Assembly (NCBI RefSeq): GCF_002300165.1
Contig: NZ_MLCE01000009.1
Span: 1-64,000, forward strand
Reading direction: 5' to 3'
DNA length: 64,000 bases
Origin: Streptomyces sp. Tue6028
GTDB lineage: Bacteria > Actinomycetota > Actinomycetes > Streptomycetales > Streptomycetaceae
Part shown: positions 1 through 9,029 of the stretch, one piece after another
How positions within the stretch are numbered: position 1 is the stretch's first letter
How the letters are laid out: each line of letters opens with the position of its first letter
The notes under the pieces: model-generated
What the model was told of the DNA's origin: nothing
The model's database searches: none
The model's input: the letters and a program-made list of their open reading frames with translations, nothing else
Made by a program: the position numbers and the translations under genes

Positions 1-315
1 GGCGGTGGGAGGGGCGGCGCGAGGGACCGGGGCGGTGGGCCGGGCCGGGGTCACCGGGCGCGGGGTTGCGACCAGGGACACCGGACCCATGGGGGCGGCC
101 GAGGCCGCCAGGGCGGCGGGTGCTGCCAGGGTCACCGGGGCGGCCGGAGTGGCACGGGCGGACGGCTGGGCCGGACCCGCAGAGACGGTCGACGTGGCCG
201 GACCTGGAGGGGCTGACGGTGCCGCCGGACCGGCAGGGTCCGGAGCGGTCGGGGCGGGCGAGGTGTCCGGGGCCGTGGGCGGCGCGTCCGGTCCACCGAT
301 GCGCGCGACGACCAC
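1..315 (-). CDS. Pro/Ala-rich protein, N-terminal part (runs off the left edge)
   Basis: An open frame of 105 codons runs leftward from a GTG at 315-313 with no stop before the edge. A purine-rich GAGGGGG sits about five bases upstream of the GTG, and nearly all third codon positions are G or C, unlike the competing plus-strand frame. The predicted start is VVVARIGGPDAPP, followed by about 90 residues that are almost only Ala, Pro, Gly, Thr and Val. This looks like a disordered N-terminal region. The functional domain would lie outside the window and I do not recognise the family. The start could be further inside the frame. Confidence 0.5.
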   Translation of the reverse strand, partial: MVVARIGGPDAPPTAPDTSPAPTAPDPAGPAAPSAPPGPATSTVSAGPAQPSARATPAAPVTLAAPAALAASAAPMGPVSLVATPRPVTPARPTAPVPRAAPPTA

Positions 316-362
316 CTTGCCCCCTCGCCCCGACGGCCACGTTCGGCGGCCCGCGCAAGGAG

Positions 363-403
363 CACGGACCGTCCCGGGTGTTCCGACGGTCACGGACCGT
401 CCC
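363..403. repeat. 13-bp direct repeat in a divergent promoter region
   Basis: CACGGACCGTCCC occurs at 363-375 and again, identically, at 391-403, so the copies are 28 bp apart. The pair lies between the leftward GTG start at 315 and the rightward start at 568. Spaced identical direct repeats in such a place suggest a regulator binding site, but this is inference. Confidence 0.4.
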
Positions 404-567
404 ACGGGACAGGCGCAGAGCTTAGACGCGCGGTCCGCGGGAGGCCGCCGACACGACGGGCGGGGGCGGGCGCGTAGCCCGTTCGGACCTCCGCCCGAAT
501 GGCCGGGCGTCCGGGGGCGTACGAGGATGGCGGCACGGAGAGAGGTGCGGCAGAGGGTGGTGTGCGC

Positions 568-1458
568 ATGCAGTTCGACGACGACGCCGACCTGGACACC
601 TCCGAGGTCCAGGATGTGCGCGGCGGTCGAATCCCCGGCGGCAGAGCGACCGTCGGCGGCGGCGTCGCCGCGCTCATGGCCCTGATCCTCGGTCTGTTCT
701 TCGGGGTCGGCCCCGACCAGCTCGGTCTGTCCTCGGGCGACGGCCAGCCGGACGCCGCCAGCTCCTCCCTCGCCCAGGTCCAGCAGACCTGCAAGAAGGG
801 AAGCGACGCGAACACCAAGGAGGACTGCCGCATGGTGGCGGTGGTCAACAGCGTCCAGGACTTCTGGACACAGGAGTTCGCGCGCCGCAGCGGCACCTAC
901 ACGCCCTCCTCGACGGTCTTCTTCACCAACAGGGTCGGCACGGCGTGCGGCACGGCCACGTCCGCCGTCGGGCCCTTCTACTGCCCGGGAGACCGGAAGG
1001 TCTACCTGGACCTCGGCTTCTTCGACGAACTGCGCGACCAGTTCGGCTCCAGCGGCGGGCCGTTCGCCCAGGCGTACGTGGTGGCGCATGAGTACGGGCA
1101 TCACGTGCAGGACCTGATGGGCACGCTGGCCAAGGCACAGGACGGCGTGACCGGCGCGAACAGCAACTCGGTGCGGACGGAGCTGCAGGCCGACTGCTAC
1201 GCCGGGGTGTGGGCGAGCCACGCGACGACCACGAAGGACCCGGTGACCGGCAAGGCGCTGCTGACCAGCCTCACGGACGCCGACATCCGCGACGGCCTGG
1301 ACGCGGCGGCGGCCGTCGGGGACGACCGGATCCAGGAGAGGTTCCAGGGCCGGGTGACACCGGAGACCTGGACGCACGGCTCCTCCGAGCAGCGGCAGCA
1401 GTGGTTCTACCGGGGCTTCAGCAGCGGCGACATGGCGCAGTGCAACACGTTCCGCTGA
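568..1458 (+). CDS. Neutral zinc metallopeptidase, membrane-anchored (YpfJ-like)
   Basis: This 296-residue protein belongs to the putative neutral zinc metallopeptidase family (YpfJ type). The start at 568 gives [12 protein letters not shown], the form usual for the family, and has GAGGGTGG seven bases upstream. The longer frame from 499 has no comparable ribosome site. After a charged N-terminus there is one hydrophobic segment at about residues 27-47, so the catalytic part should lie outside the membrane. The zinc site HEYGHH is at about residue 174, followed by the family's ELQADCYAG segment with the expected acidic ligand. Its substrate is unknown. It is transcribed toward the glyoxalase-fold gene but 187 bp away. 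Confidence 0.85.
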   Translation: MQFDDDADLDTSEVQDVRGGRIPGGRATVGGGVAALMALILGLFFGVGPDQLGLSSGDGQPDAASSSLAQVQQTCKKGSDANTKEDCRMVAVVNSVQDFWTQEFARRSGTYTPSSTVFFTNRVGTACGTATSAVGPFYCPGDRKVYLDLGFFDELRDQFGSSGGPFAQAYVVAHEYGHHVQDLMGTLAKAQDGVTGANSNSVRTELQADCYAGVWASHATTTKDPVTGKALLTSLTDADIRDGLDAAAAVGDDRIQERFQGRVTPETWTHGSSEQRQQWFYRGFSSGDMAQCNTFR

Positions 1459-1645
1459 GCCGCCGTTCCCCCGGTCCGTACGCCCCGTCAGATCACATGG
1501 TCCGGTGGCTTCCACGCTCCGCCGCGTCGCACGTCCCGCCGGTCGCCGTCGTGGCGGCCCGCGATCGGCGGGGCGTTGTCAGTGGCCGGTGCAACACTGG
1601 GCGACAGGTCGAGATCCGGCGGCGGGACCAGAGGAAGTGATCGGC

Positions 1646-2059
1646 ATGGCAGGTTTGGACGGCGGGCGCCCGAGCATCTACCCGACCCTGCTGTACGCGG
1701 ACGCGAAAGCGGCCATCAGGCAGCTCACGGAGGCCTTCGGCTTCACCGAGGCGTCGGTGTACGAGGGCGAGGACGGCACGGTGATGCACGCCGAGCTGGT
1801 CCAGGGCCACGGCGCGGTGATGCTCGGGTCCAAGGGCCGCGGCGGAGCGTTCGACACCGCGATGAAGGACGCCGGCCCCGCCGGGGTGTACGTGGTGGTG
1901 GACGACATCGACGCCCACCACCAGCGGGCCGTGGACCACGGCGCCGAGATCGTGATGCCCCCGACCGACCAGGACTACGGCTCCCGCGACTACATGGCCC
2001 GCGACCTGGAGGGCAACATCTGGAGCTTCGGCACCTACGCCCCCGAGACAGGGGCGTAG
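1646..2059 (+). CDS. Glyoxalase/VOC-superfamily protein
   Basis: This 137-residue single-domain protein has the VOC (glyoxalase/bleomycin resistance/dioxygenase) pattern: an N-terminal LLYADAKAAIRQLTEAFGF strand-helix unit and a C-terminal ending in ARDLEGNIWSFGTY, typical of the PhnB-like or YycE-like group. The start at 1646 follows GAGGAAG by eight bases. The longer reading frame from 1505 has no good ribosome site and adds an Arg-rich extension. Candidate metal positions are His and Glu residues in the paired beta-alpha-beta modules (MHAELV and the final EGN). The substrate cannot be told from sequence. Confidence 0.8.
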   Translation: MAGLDGGRPSIYPTLLYADAKAAIRQLTEAFGFTEASVYEGEDGTVMHAELVQGHGAVMLGSKGRGGAFDTAMKDAGPAGVYVVVDDIDAHHQRAVDHGAEIVMPPTDQDYGSRDYMARDLEGNIWSFGTYAPETGA

Positions 2060-2060
2060 G
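2034..2060 (+). terminator. Hairpin inside the end of the glyoxalase-fold gene
   Basis: CCTACGCCCC (2034-2043) pairs perfectly with GGGGCGTAGG (2051-2060) across a 7-nt loop. The stem contains the last codons and the TAG stop. Because it is symmetric, it could end transcription of both this gene and the convergent gene that stops at 2091. Confidence 0.6.
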
Positions 2061-2090
2061 GCTCCAGGACCGGCTCGCGGGACGCGCCCG

Positions 2091-3494
2091 TCAGCTGCCT
2101 CCGGTGTGCACCTGGAAGGCCGCCCGGCGTACGGCCTTGGCGAGCGCCGGGTCCGGGTGGGCGGCCGCGAGCGCGACCAGGACCTGCACCGTGCGTGGGT
2201 GTCCGACCGCGCGGACCGCGTCGAGCAGCGCGGGCACGGTCGGCTGCACGGCGGACTCCAAGTGCCGTACGAGGAGCGGTGCTTCGCCGTGGTCGGCGAC
2301 GGCGGCTGCGGTGTCCACCCACAGCCAGGTCGCTTCCTCCCGGGTGAGCACCTCGTGGGCGTCCTCGGGGTCGTGGCCGTCGTGCTCGGCCAGCCACAGC
2401 AGGGCGTACGGACGCAGCGGATTCTCGCCGGCCACGGCACGCACATCGGGCTCGGCGGGGGCGCCGACGACGCGCAGGGCTTCGAAGGCGAGGCCGCGGG
2501 TGAGTGCGTCCTCGCCGCGGGCGGCGTCGAGGAGTTCGGTGACCGCGCTGCCGACGGGACGGGCGGCGAGCCAGGCGCGGTACTCGGCACGGGCGGCGTT
2601 CGGGCGCAGTTGGGCGCAGCCCCGGAGCATGTCCTCGGCGGACTGCTCGATGTTCCCGGCGGGGCTCTGCGCGGCGACGCAGATCTGCTCCAGCTTGACC
2701 CAGACCGCCCAGCTGCCGAGCGGGGTGAGGGTGGCCTGTCCGTCCCCGTACGTGAGGGCACCGACGGAGGCCAGGGCGTGCAGGGCCCAGTCGAGGAGGG
2801 GGGCGAGTTCCGCGTCCGCGACCCCGGGGCCCTCCGGCGCGGCCTCGGGCTGGGGGCCGTAGGAGACCTCGCAGCGCGCGGTGCGCAGTTCCGTGACGCG
2901 CTGCTCCAGCAGGTCGAGGAGTTGCTCCATCGGGACGGGCCCGGCGGAGAGCTGGAGGAAGGAGAGCACCTGGGGCATCGCGGAGACGACCTCGGCGACG
3001 GCGGCGGGTTCGCGCTCCTCGGGTTCCGGGTGGGCGAGCGACCAGGCGTCGAACAGGGCGACCCAGCCGCGCAGGACGGCGCTGTCGTCACGGTTCCAGG
3101 CGCGCAGCCGCCATCCCGGGCGGGCGCTGTCGCCGTGCACCTCGACGAGGCCCGCGAGGCGTGCCGTGTCCCAGTCCGCGCGGACCTGAGCCGTGCTCAG
3201 CCCGAGGTCGGCGGCCGCCCGTTCGGCGGTGGCCTCGGACAGGGTGCCCTGGCCGTCGGGGGTTCCGCCGTCACGGCCCGGGCGCAGGGCGGCGTCCGCC
3301 CAGCGGGCGACACGGGCCGCGCCGGCCAGGCGGGTGCGCGCCATGCGGGCCAGCTCCGCGGGCGGGGGCGTGCCCTCGGGCGGCCGCGGTGCGGGGCGGC
3401 GCGTGCGGCGCTGGGTCACCGCTCGGGGGGCGGCGGCCAGGGGCCGTGGGCTGACGAGTCGGAGCCTGGAGTCGCGCGGATTACGGGACGTCAC
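2091..3494 (-). CDS. Unrecognised protein with winged-helix-like N-terminus and repeat-like C-terminus
   Basis: This reads as a 467-residue protein from a GTG at 3494 (VTSRNPRDSRLRL), with GGAAG about nine bases upstream. The frame stays open to 3590, but the extra stretch is basic and low in structure. After an Arg/Pro-rich leader, residues ~50-150 look like a helix-turn-helix or winged-helix module (TAERAAADLGLSTAQVR, then a Gly/Trp wing). The remainder is mostly alpha-helical. The last ~120 residues have the Ala/Leu/Val spacing of HEAT-like repeats. No catalytic motif is visible and I do not recognise the family. It points against the neighbouring glyoxalase-fold gene. Confidence 0.65.
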   Translation of the reverse strand: MTSRNPRDSRLRLVSPRPLAAAPRAVTQRRTRRPAPRPPEGTPPPAELARMARTRLAGAARVARWADAALRPGRDGGTPDGQGTLSEATAERAAADLGLSTAQVRADWDTARLAGLVEVHGDSARPGWRLRAWNRDDSAVLRGWVALFDAWSLAHPEPEEREPAAVAEVVSAMPQVLSFLQLSAGPVPMEQLLDLLEQRVTELRTARCEVSYGPQPEAAPEGPGVADAELAPLLDWALHALASVGALTYGDGQATLTPLGSWAVWVKLEQICVAAQSPAGNIEQSAEDMLRGCAQLRPNAARAEYRAWLAARPVGSAVTELLDAARGEDALTRGLAFEALRVVGAPAEPDVRAVAGENPLRPYALLWLAEHDGHDPEDAHEVLTREEATWLWVDTAAAVADHGEAPLLVRHLESAVQPTVPALLDAVRAVGHPRTVQVLVALAAAHPDPALAKAVRRAAFQVHTGGS

Positions 3495-3695
3495 GGGTGC
3501 AGTCTTCCGGTTGACGGTCCGAAAACCCAAACGGAATGCCACGGAGGGCGACGGGGGTGCTCGCGGGGCGGGGCTCCGGGTGCTCTTCACACGCGGGAAC
3601 GGGCCGTCGCGGGAGTCGTCCGACGTCGAACCGGAAGCGGGTGCACGGCCCCGCCGGAGGGGTTCCGGCGAAGCGGCGGAAGAGCCGGCCCAGGA

Positions 3696-4820
3696 CTACA
3701 TCAAGGGGGTGAGGAAGCGGCGCAGTGCCTCCTCGTAGGTCTCCGGGTCGGCGTTCCACATGGCGCCGTGCGGGGCCTGCGGGACGGTGTGCAGGGTGAC
3801 CAGGTCGGGGCGGCGCTGCGCGAAGCGGCGCGAGGGGCCCCAGGGGGCGATGGTGTCGTCCGGCCCGTGCACCAGCAGGGTGGGCACCTTGAGGTGGTCG
3901 GGATGCGCGCCGTCGAGCCGCTCGTCGCGCAGACCCGTGCGGCCCTGGGCGGCGCGCACCGCGAGGGGCAGCAGGGCACCCGGCGTGTGGCGGGCCGTGG
4001 CGAGGGCGCGCAGCGTGGCCTTCCAGTCGAGGACCGGGGAGTCCAGGACGAGCCCGGAGATCCGCTCGCGCAGGGCGGAGCGCGTGGCGGCGAGCAGGGC
4101 CATGGTGGCGCCGGTGGACCACCCGTACAGGACGACCTGTTCGGCGCCGTACCGCACGGCGTAGCGGATGGCGGCGTCGAGGTCGCGCCACTCGGTCTCG
4201 CCGAGATGGCTCAGCCCGTCCTGGGGGCGGGGGGCGCCGAGGTCGCCGCGGTAGGCGATGTCGAGCACCGGGAAGTGGTAGCGGTTCAGGAACTCCATGA
4301 CGTTCATGGGGTGCTCGCGGGTGGTGCCCAGGCCGTGCACGGCGATCACCCAGGTGTCGCGGACGGCGGGCACGAACCAGGCGGGCAGCGCGCCGAGTTC
4401 GCCGGGGATGTCGACGTCGGCGGTCTCCAGGCCGAGGGCGGAGCTCGGGTCGCCGATGTGCAGGTTGGGGGTGAGCCAGACCTTGTCGCCGGGTTCCAGG
4501 GCGCCGTGGGTGACGCGCTCCAGGCGGCGGACGACCGTGTCGGCGGGGTGGGGCGTGCCGCGCAGGACCGGGCCGACGACGGCGTGGGAGCCGTTGCCGG
4601 CGAGGCCGTAGGTGCCCGGACGCAGTGAGGCCAGATCACGGGTGAGCGTGATGCCGCCGGCCGTCGTGGCGTGCACGGTGAGCCGGGGTTCGGTGGGCAG
4701 GGGCCGACCGGGTGACGCCTTCAGTGCGGCGTCGCTGGCGAACCGGCCCGCCGCCACGGAGGCTGCGCCCGCGGCGATGGCTACGGTGACGGCTGCGGCC
4801 GTCGCTTTGACAGTGCGCAC
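3696..4820 (-). CDS. Alpha/beta hydrolase, membrane-anchored or secreted
   Basis: This is a 374-residue serine hydrolase of the alpha/beta fold. The GTG at 4820 begins VRTVKATAAAV and leads into an Ala/Val-rich segment at residues ~5-30 that should act as a signal peptide or anchor. The nucleophile elbow is GWSTG (Ser near residue 235), the oxyanion region is HGLGTTREHP, the acid lies in HGPDDTIAPWG (about residue 319) and the catalytic His in APHGAMW (about residue 351). This makes a complete triad. The family includes peptidases, esterases and lipases, so the substrate is open. The ribosome site is weak, so the start is uncertain by some codons. The gene is followed by 200 bp without a gene before 3494. 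Confidence 0.8.
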   Translation of the reverse strand: MRTVKATAAAVTVAIAAGAASVAAGRFASDAALKASPGRPLPTEPRLTVHATTAGGITLTRDLASLRPGTYGLAGNGSHAVVGPVLRGTPHPADTVVRRLERVTHGALEPGDKVWLTPNLHIGDPSSALGLETADVDIPGELGALPAWFVPAVRDTWVIAVHGLGTTREHPMNVMEFLNRYHFPVLDIAYRGDLGAPRPQDGLSHLGETEWRDLDAAIRYAVRYGAEQVVLYGWSTGATMALLAATRSALRERISGLVLDSPVLDWKATLRALATARHTPGALLPLAVRAAQGRTGLRDERLDGAHPDHLKVPTLLVHGPDDTIAPWGPSRRFAQRRPDLVTLHTVPQAPHGAMWNADPETYEEALRRFLTPLM

Positions 4821-4910
4821 GGGTTCAGTGTCCCGGGGCAGCCCGTGGTCGGCCAGTGGGAGCGCGGGGGCACACCCGGGGCGGGGGCTTTCCGTGGGGC
4901 GGGACGCGCC

Positions 4911-5095
4911 GGGCTCGGCACCGCCGGAGTGGCCCGTCGCGGCCGGACGCCGCGTCGCTGGGAGGGGAATCTCTCCCCTGGCCGAGGCGGGCAGGACTCC
5001 GCCCGTGCCCGGGCTCGGCACCGCCGGAACAGTCCGTCCTGGCCGAGCGCCACGGCGACGGGAGAGGCACCCCCGGCCGAGTGTCACAGCGGAGG
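4911..5095. repeat. Degenerate tandem repeat, two copies with a 100-bp period
   Basis: Copy one is 4911-5010 and copy two about 5011-5095. The first 18 bases are identical. The next ~50 bases align without gaps at roughly three matches in four, judged by eye. There is no protein-coding periodicity. Confidence 0.6.
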
Positions 5096-5099
5096 AAAA

Positions 5100-5121
5100 G
5101 GCATCCCCCGCCGGGGATGCC
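5100..5121 (-). terminator. Rho-independent terminator of the aldolase gene
   Basis: GGCATCCCC and GGGGATGCC form a 9-bp perfect stem with a 4-nt loop. Read on the minus strand it is followed at once by TTTTCC. It lies about 70 bases past the aldolase stop, so it is a classical intrinsic terminator, which is uncommon in this genus. Confidence 0.8.
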
Positions 5122-5189
5122 CTGTCCTGCGTGGCCCCGTGTCCGGAGTCGGCCGGAGTCGGCCGGAGGAGTGAAGGTGGCGGTCGGGG

Positions 5190-5903
5190 CTACGGTTTCT
5201 GGCCGTAGGTCTTCAGGTGTTCGCCCGCCCGGGTCACCTGGGCCGGGGTCAGCAGGTTCGGGGTGAGGCCGGGGACCGACGCGGCGAGGAGCCAGACGCG
5301 GGACATCCACTCCAGCTGGGCCGTGCGGTCGTAGGCCTGGGACAGGGAGGCGCCGTGGGCGACGGTGCCGTGGTTCTGGAGGAGGCAGGCGCTGCGGCCG
5401 TCGAGGGCCCGGAGCATGTTCTCGGCCAACTCCGCGGTGCCGTACGTCGCATAGGGGGCGACACGGACCGGTCCGCCGAGGGCGCCGGCCATGTAGTGGA
5501 TCAGCGGGAGCTCGGGGACCAGTGTCGAGACGGCCGTCGCGTGGGCCGCATGGGTGTGGACGACGGCGACGGCGTCCGTGGCGCGGTAGACCGCGAGATG
5601 CATCGGCAGTTCGCTCGTCGGCAGCAGCGAACCGAGCACCTGCCGCCCGTCGAGGCCGACGCCGACGACGTCCTCGGGCGCGAGACGGTCGTACGGCACT
5701 CCCGTCGGCGTGACCAGGACGGTGTCGCCGACCCGGACCGACACGTTGCCCGACGTTCCGACGACCAGCCCGTCGGCCACTGTCCGACGGGCCGTCGCCA
5801 CGAGCTCCTCCCAGGCCCGCGCCACCGCGTCCCCCGCGTCCCGCGCACCCGCGGCCTGTGCTTCCTCCCGCACGTCCCGTGCGTCCCGCCGCTGTTCAGC
5901 CAT
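5190..5903 (-). CDS. Class II aldolase/adducin family protein (fuculose-phosphate aldolase type)
   Basis: This 237-residue protein has the full class II aldolase signature: GTSGNVSVR for phosphate binding, a Glu in SELPMHLAVY, the zinc pair in VHTHAAHATA and a third His in QNHGTVAHG. Such enzymes carry out zinc-dependent retro-aldol cleavage of sugar phosphates, for example L-fuculose-1-phosphate. Members also include epimerases and methylthioribulose-phosphate dehydratase, so the substrate is not certain. The start MAEQRRDARD at 5903 has CAGGATCG upstream. The longer frame to 6086 carries no comparable site. It stands alone, divergent from the muramidase gene, and ends at a clear terminator. 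Confidence 0.85.
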   Translation of the reverse strand: MAEQRRDARDVREEAQAAGARDAGDAVARAWEELVATARRTVADGLVVGTSGNVSVRVGDTVLVTPTGVPYDRLAPEDVVGVGLDGRQVLGSLLPTSELPMHLAVYRATDAVAVVHTHAAHATAVSTLVPELPLIHYMAGALGGPVRVAPYATYGTAELAENMLRALDGRSACLLQNHGTVAHGASLSQAYDRTAQLEWMSRVWLLAASVPGLTPNLLTPAQVTRAGEHLKTYGQKP

Positions 5904-6020
5904 GCCGCGATCCTGCCAGCAGGCGACCTCGCGGTGTCGCGGGCGAGGGCACTTTAGGCCGGAGCCCACGCCTCCGTAAGGGCACATATGGGGACGGATC
6001 ACCCTCCGAGGTGGATTGGC

Positions 6021-6043
6021 CGGTGATCGACCTCTGATCACCG
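6021..6043. promoter_or_regulatory. Inverted repeat between the aldolase and muramidase genes
   Basis: CGGTGATC (6021-6028) and GATCACCG (6036-6043) form a perfect 8-bp inverted repeat around a 7-bp centre. It lies 57 bp before the muramidase start and 118 bp before the aldolase start, in a divergent promoter region. That is a good position for an operator. The regulator is unknown. Confidence 0.5.
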
Positions 6044-6099
6044 ATCTTCCAGTAGCCTCTGGGGGATTTGTCGTACACGTCGCCATTCCGGGGGGAAAT

Positions 6100-6849
6100 A
6101 TGGCCCGTGATCACAAACCACTCCGTCGCCGTGTCCGCGCCACGGCCACGACGGCCGTCGTGGCGGCGCTCACCGCGGCGGGCACCGCCCTTGCCGAGCT
6201 CCCGGCGAGCGCCGCGGGCAAACCCAAGGGGCACGACGTCTCCTCTCACCAGAAGAACGTCGACTGGCCGAGCGCCAGGGCGAAGGGTGCCCGGTTCGTC
6301 TACGTCAAGGCGACGGAGTCCCACACGTACCGCAACCCCTACTTCGGCCGGCAGTACAACGGCGCGCGCAACGCGGGCATCCTCCGCGGCGCCTACCACT
6401 TCGCGGTGCCGGACAAGTCCTCCGGCACCACCCAGGCCGCGTACTTCGTGCGCAACGGCGGCGCCTGGCGCGCGGACGGCTGGACGCTGCCGCCCGCGCT
6501 GGACATCGAGTACAACCCGTACGGCAAGCGCAAGTGCTACGGCCTGAGCAAGGCCAGGATGGTGAGCTGGATCAAGGCGTTCAGCGACGAGGTCAAGCGG
6601 CAGACCGGCCGCCGCCCGGTGATCTACACGACCACGCACTGGTGGAACACCTGCACCGGTGCCAGCCGGGCCTTCGGCGCGAACCACGCCCTGTGGCTTG
6701 CGCGCTACGACTCCGCGGACGCCGGCACCCTGCCCGCCGGCTGGTCGTACTGGACGTTCTGGCAGTACGACAACAGCGGCAGCCTGCCGGGTGACCAAAA
6801 TCTCTTCAATGGGTCCATATCCGCACTCAAGAGGCTCACCCGAGGCTAG
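6100..6849 (+). CDS. Secreted GH25 lysozyme (N,O-diacetylmuramidase type)
   Basis: This 249-residue protein has a basic N-terminus, a hydrophobic stretch and an ASA-A cleavage site near residue 39, so it is exported. The mature part is a single GH25 domain. GHDVSSHQKNVDW at its start carries the catalytic Asp, and PALDIEYNPYG carries the DxE pair, followed by VIYTTTHWW and YWTFWQYDNSG as usual for the family. GH25 enzymes cut the beta-1,4 bond between N-acetylmuramic acid and N-acetylglucosamine in peptidoglycan. There is no separate wall-binding domain. The start at 6100 follows a run of GGGGGA. A hairpin terminator follows. Confidence 0.9.
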   Translation: MARDHKPLRRRVRATATTAVVAALTAAGTALAELPASAAGKPKGHDVSSHQKNVDWPSARAKGARFVYVKATESHTYRNPYFGRQYNGARNAGILRGAYHFAVPDKSSGTTQAAYFVRNGGAWRADGWTLPPALDIEYNPYGKRKCYGLSKARMVSWIKAFSDEVKRQTGRRPVIYTTTHWWNTCTGASRAFGANHALWLARYDSADAGTLPAGWSYWTFWQYDNSGSLPGDQNLFNGSISALKRLTRG

Positions 6850-6894
6850 ACACTGGGAGCGGAGCCCGATATTCCGCCTGCGTTCGAGGAACGG

Positions 6895-6927
6895 GGGACC
6901 CCTCCAGCGCAAACGGAGGGGCGTCCC
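6895..6927 (+). terminator. Terminator after the muramidase gene
   Basis: CCCCTCC (6899-6905) pairs with GGAGGGG (6915-6921). The stem extends outward through GGGA/TCCC with a 2-base bulge. It lies about 45 bases past the stop. Confidence 0.65.
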
Positions 6928-6957
6928 ACCGATTGAGACACCCCACAGTCCGCCTCA

Positions 6958-6990
6958 GTTCATCTTCCGTTCACCCAGGTTGCTTACGGT
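6958..6990 (+). promoter_or_regulatory. PHO box (PhoP binding site) upstream of the phosphate transporter
   Basis: Two adjacent 11-bp direct repeat units, GTTCATCTTCC (6958-6968) and GTTCACCCAGG (6969-6979), fit the Streptomyces PHO-box unit GTTCACC plus four bases. A weaker third unit, TTGCTTACGGT, follows. The box ends 36 bp before the start of the PiT gene. Control of a PiT gene by PhoP is known in S. coelicolor (pitH2). The same is inferred here. Confidence 0.8.
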
Positions 6991-7026
6991 CCACATGCCA
7001 CTGACGTCCAACAGAAGCCTGGGTAA

Positions 7027-8280
<1,254 letters not shown>

Positions 8281-8292
8281 GGAACGAACAGC

Positions 8293-8514
8293 ATGAACAT
8301 CGACTGGGCAGCCCTCGGCTCCGTCTTCGGAGTCAGCCTCGGGGCCACCGTGGCACTCGTCGGCCTCTTCACCCTCGGCATCGTCGGCCTCTCCAAGCGC
8401 GAGTCGGCGTCCGCCCGGGGCGACTCGGCGGCCCTCGCGGTCACCGGCGCGTACGCCTGCTTCGCGGCCTGCGCGGCGGCCGTGGCGTACGGGATCTTCA
8501 TCATCGTCTCCTGA
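8293..8514 (+). CDS. Small two-helix membrane protein next to the phosphate transporter
   Basis: This 73-residue protein has two hydrophobic helices, residues ~8-33 and ~50-72, separated by a short charged loop (KRESASARGDSA). AAGGAAC lies just upstream of the ATG, and the gene starts 12 bp after the PiT gene, before a strong terminator. The pairing with PiT genes is conserved in Streptomyces as far as I recall, so it may be a subunit or modulator of the transporter. No function has been assigned from sequence. Confidence 0.8.
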   Translation: MNIDWAALGSVFGVSLGATVALVGLFTLGIVGLSKRESASARGDSAALAVTGAYACFAACAAAVAYGIFIIVS

Positions 8515-8534
8515 CACGGGCGACGCTCTGCCGC

Positions 8535-8579
8535 ACGAAGGGCGGGTACGGGACACGGTGTCCCGTACCCGCCCTTCGT
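8535..8579 (+). terminator. Long hairpin terminator after the phosphate transport operon
   Basis: ACGAAGGGCGGGTACGGG and its complement form a nearly perfect stem of about 20 bp around the ACACGGTGT centre. This closes the PiT operon and separates it from the cobalamin riboswitch. Confidence 0.85.
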
Positions 8580-8754
8580 CGTGCCGGAGCCCTGGGGCGC
8601 GAGGGGACGACAGGCGGTCGTGCGCGGCGGGATGCGTCCCGGGTCGTCGGAAGGCGGTCCGCGCGCCTGCGCAACGGCCCCGGAACACGGTGCAATTCGG
8701 TCTTGGCGGGCAGCCGGGCGTGGTCGCGGTGTGGGGCTCAGCACACTCTCTCCT

Positions 8755-8945
8755 CGCAGGTCAACAGCAAGTTGACGGCTGTTCTCGCCCCGTGGTGGAC
8801 TGCCGGAGCCAAGTACGGCGGCAAGAGAGGAAGCCGGTGCAAGTCCGGCGCGGTCCCGCCACTGTCACCGGGGAAGAGATGTCCCGGGAGCCAGGAACTC
8901 TCACCGCCGGTCTCGTCGAACCAGGGCGTGGACACCCTGAGTGAG
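8755..8945 (+). promoter_or_regulatory. Cobalamin (AdoCbl) riboswitch controlling the cobalamin operon
   Basis: The conserved B12-riboswitch core is present: GGAAGCCGGTGCAAGTCCGG (8829-8848), then GCGGTCCCGCCACTGTCA with the B12 box GCCACTGT at 8858-8865, then GGGAGCCAGGAACTC (8886-8900). Order and spacing fit the class. It ends close to a ribosome site (GTGAGGAC at 8941-8948), so control may be at translation of the short ORF that follows, but transcriptional control is also possible. High coenzyme B12 should shut the cob operon off. The 5' limit is approximate. Confidence 0.93.
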
Positions 8946-8956
8946 GACATGTCGCC

Positions 8957-9025
8957 ATGCACGGCTGCCCAAGTGCTCTGCGCAGGACGCGAACGACGGT
9001 TGAGACCGACCTGACGGCCGGCTGA
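8957..9025 (+). CDS. Possible 22-residue leader peptide between riboswitch and cobD
   Basis: An ATG at 8957 opens a 22-codon frame (MHGCPSALRRTRTTVETDLT, then Ala-Gly) ending with TGA at 9023-9025, four bases before the cobD ATG. The best ribosome site in the region, GTGAGGAC at 8941-8948, is spaced for this ATG, while cobD itself has almost none. The riboswitch may therefore regulate translation of this leader, with cobD coupled to it. An overlapping ATG at 8949 opens a different frame, so the case is not certain. Confidence 0.4.
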   Translation: MHGCPSALRRTRTTVETDLTAG

Positions 9026-9029
9026 ACCG

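Larger units (their letters stand above)
4821..5189. other. Gene-free 369-bp stretch holding a 100-bp degenerate tandem duplication and a terminator
   Basis: No coding frame here has convincing codon use or a ribosome site. GGGCTCGGCACCGCCGGA occurs identically at 4911-4928 and 5011-5028. At an exact offset of 100 bases the match continues (CCGTC at 4934/5034, GGCCG at 4941/5041, then CGCC and GGGAG), so this is a diverged two-copy tandem duplication. The right end holds the terminator of the aldolase gene. The left end holds the hydrolase gene's promoter. Confidence 0.6.

Noticed and set aside
5..685. 226-codon plus-strand frame at the left end
   Set aside because: Gly/Ala low-complexity product. 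Codon use fits better on the minus strand up to 315, and from 568 the zinc peptidase gene occupies another frame.
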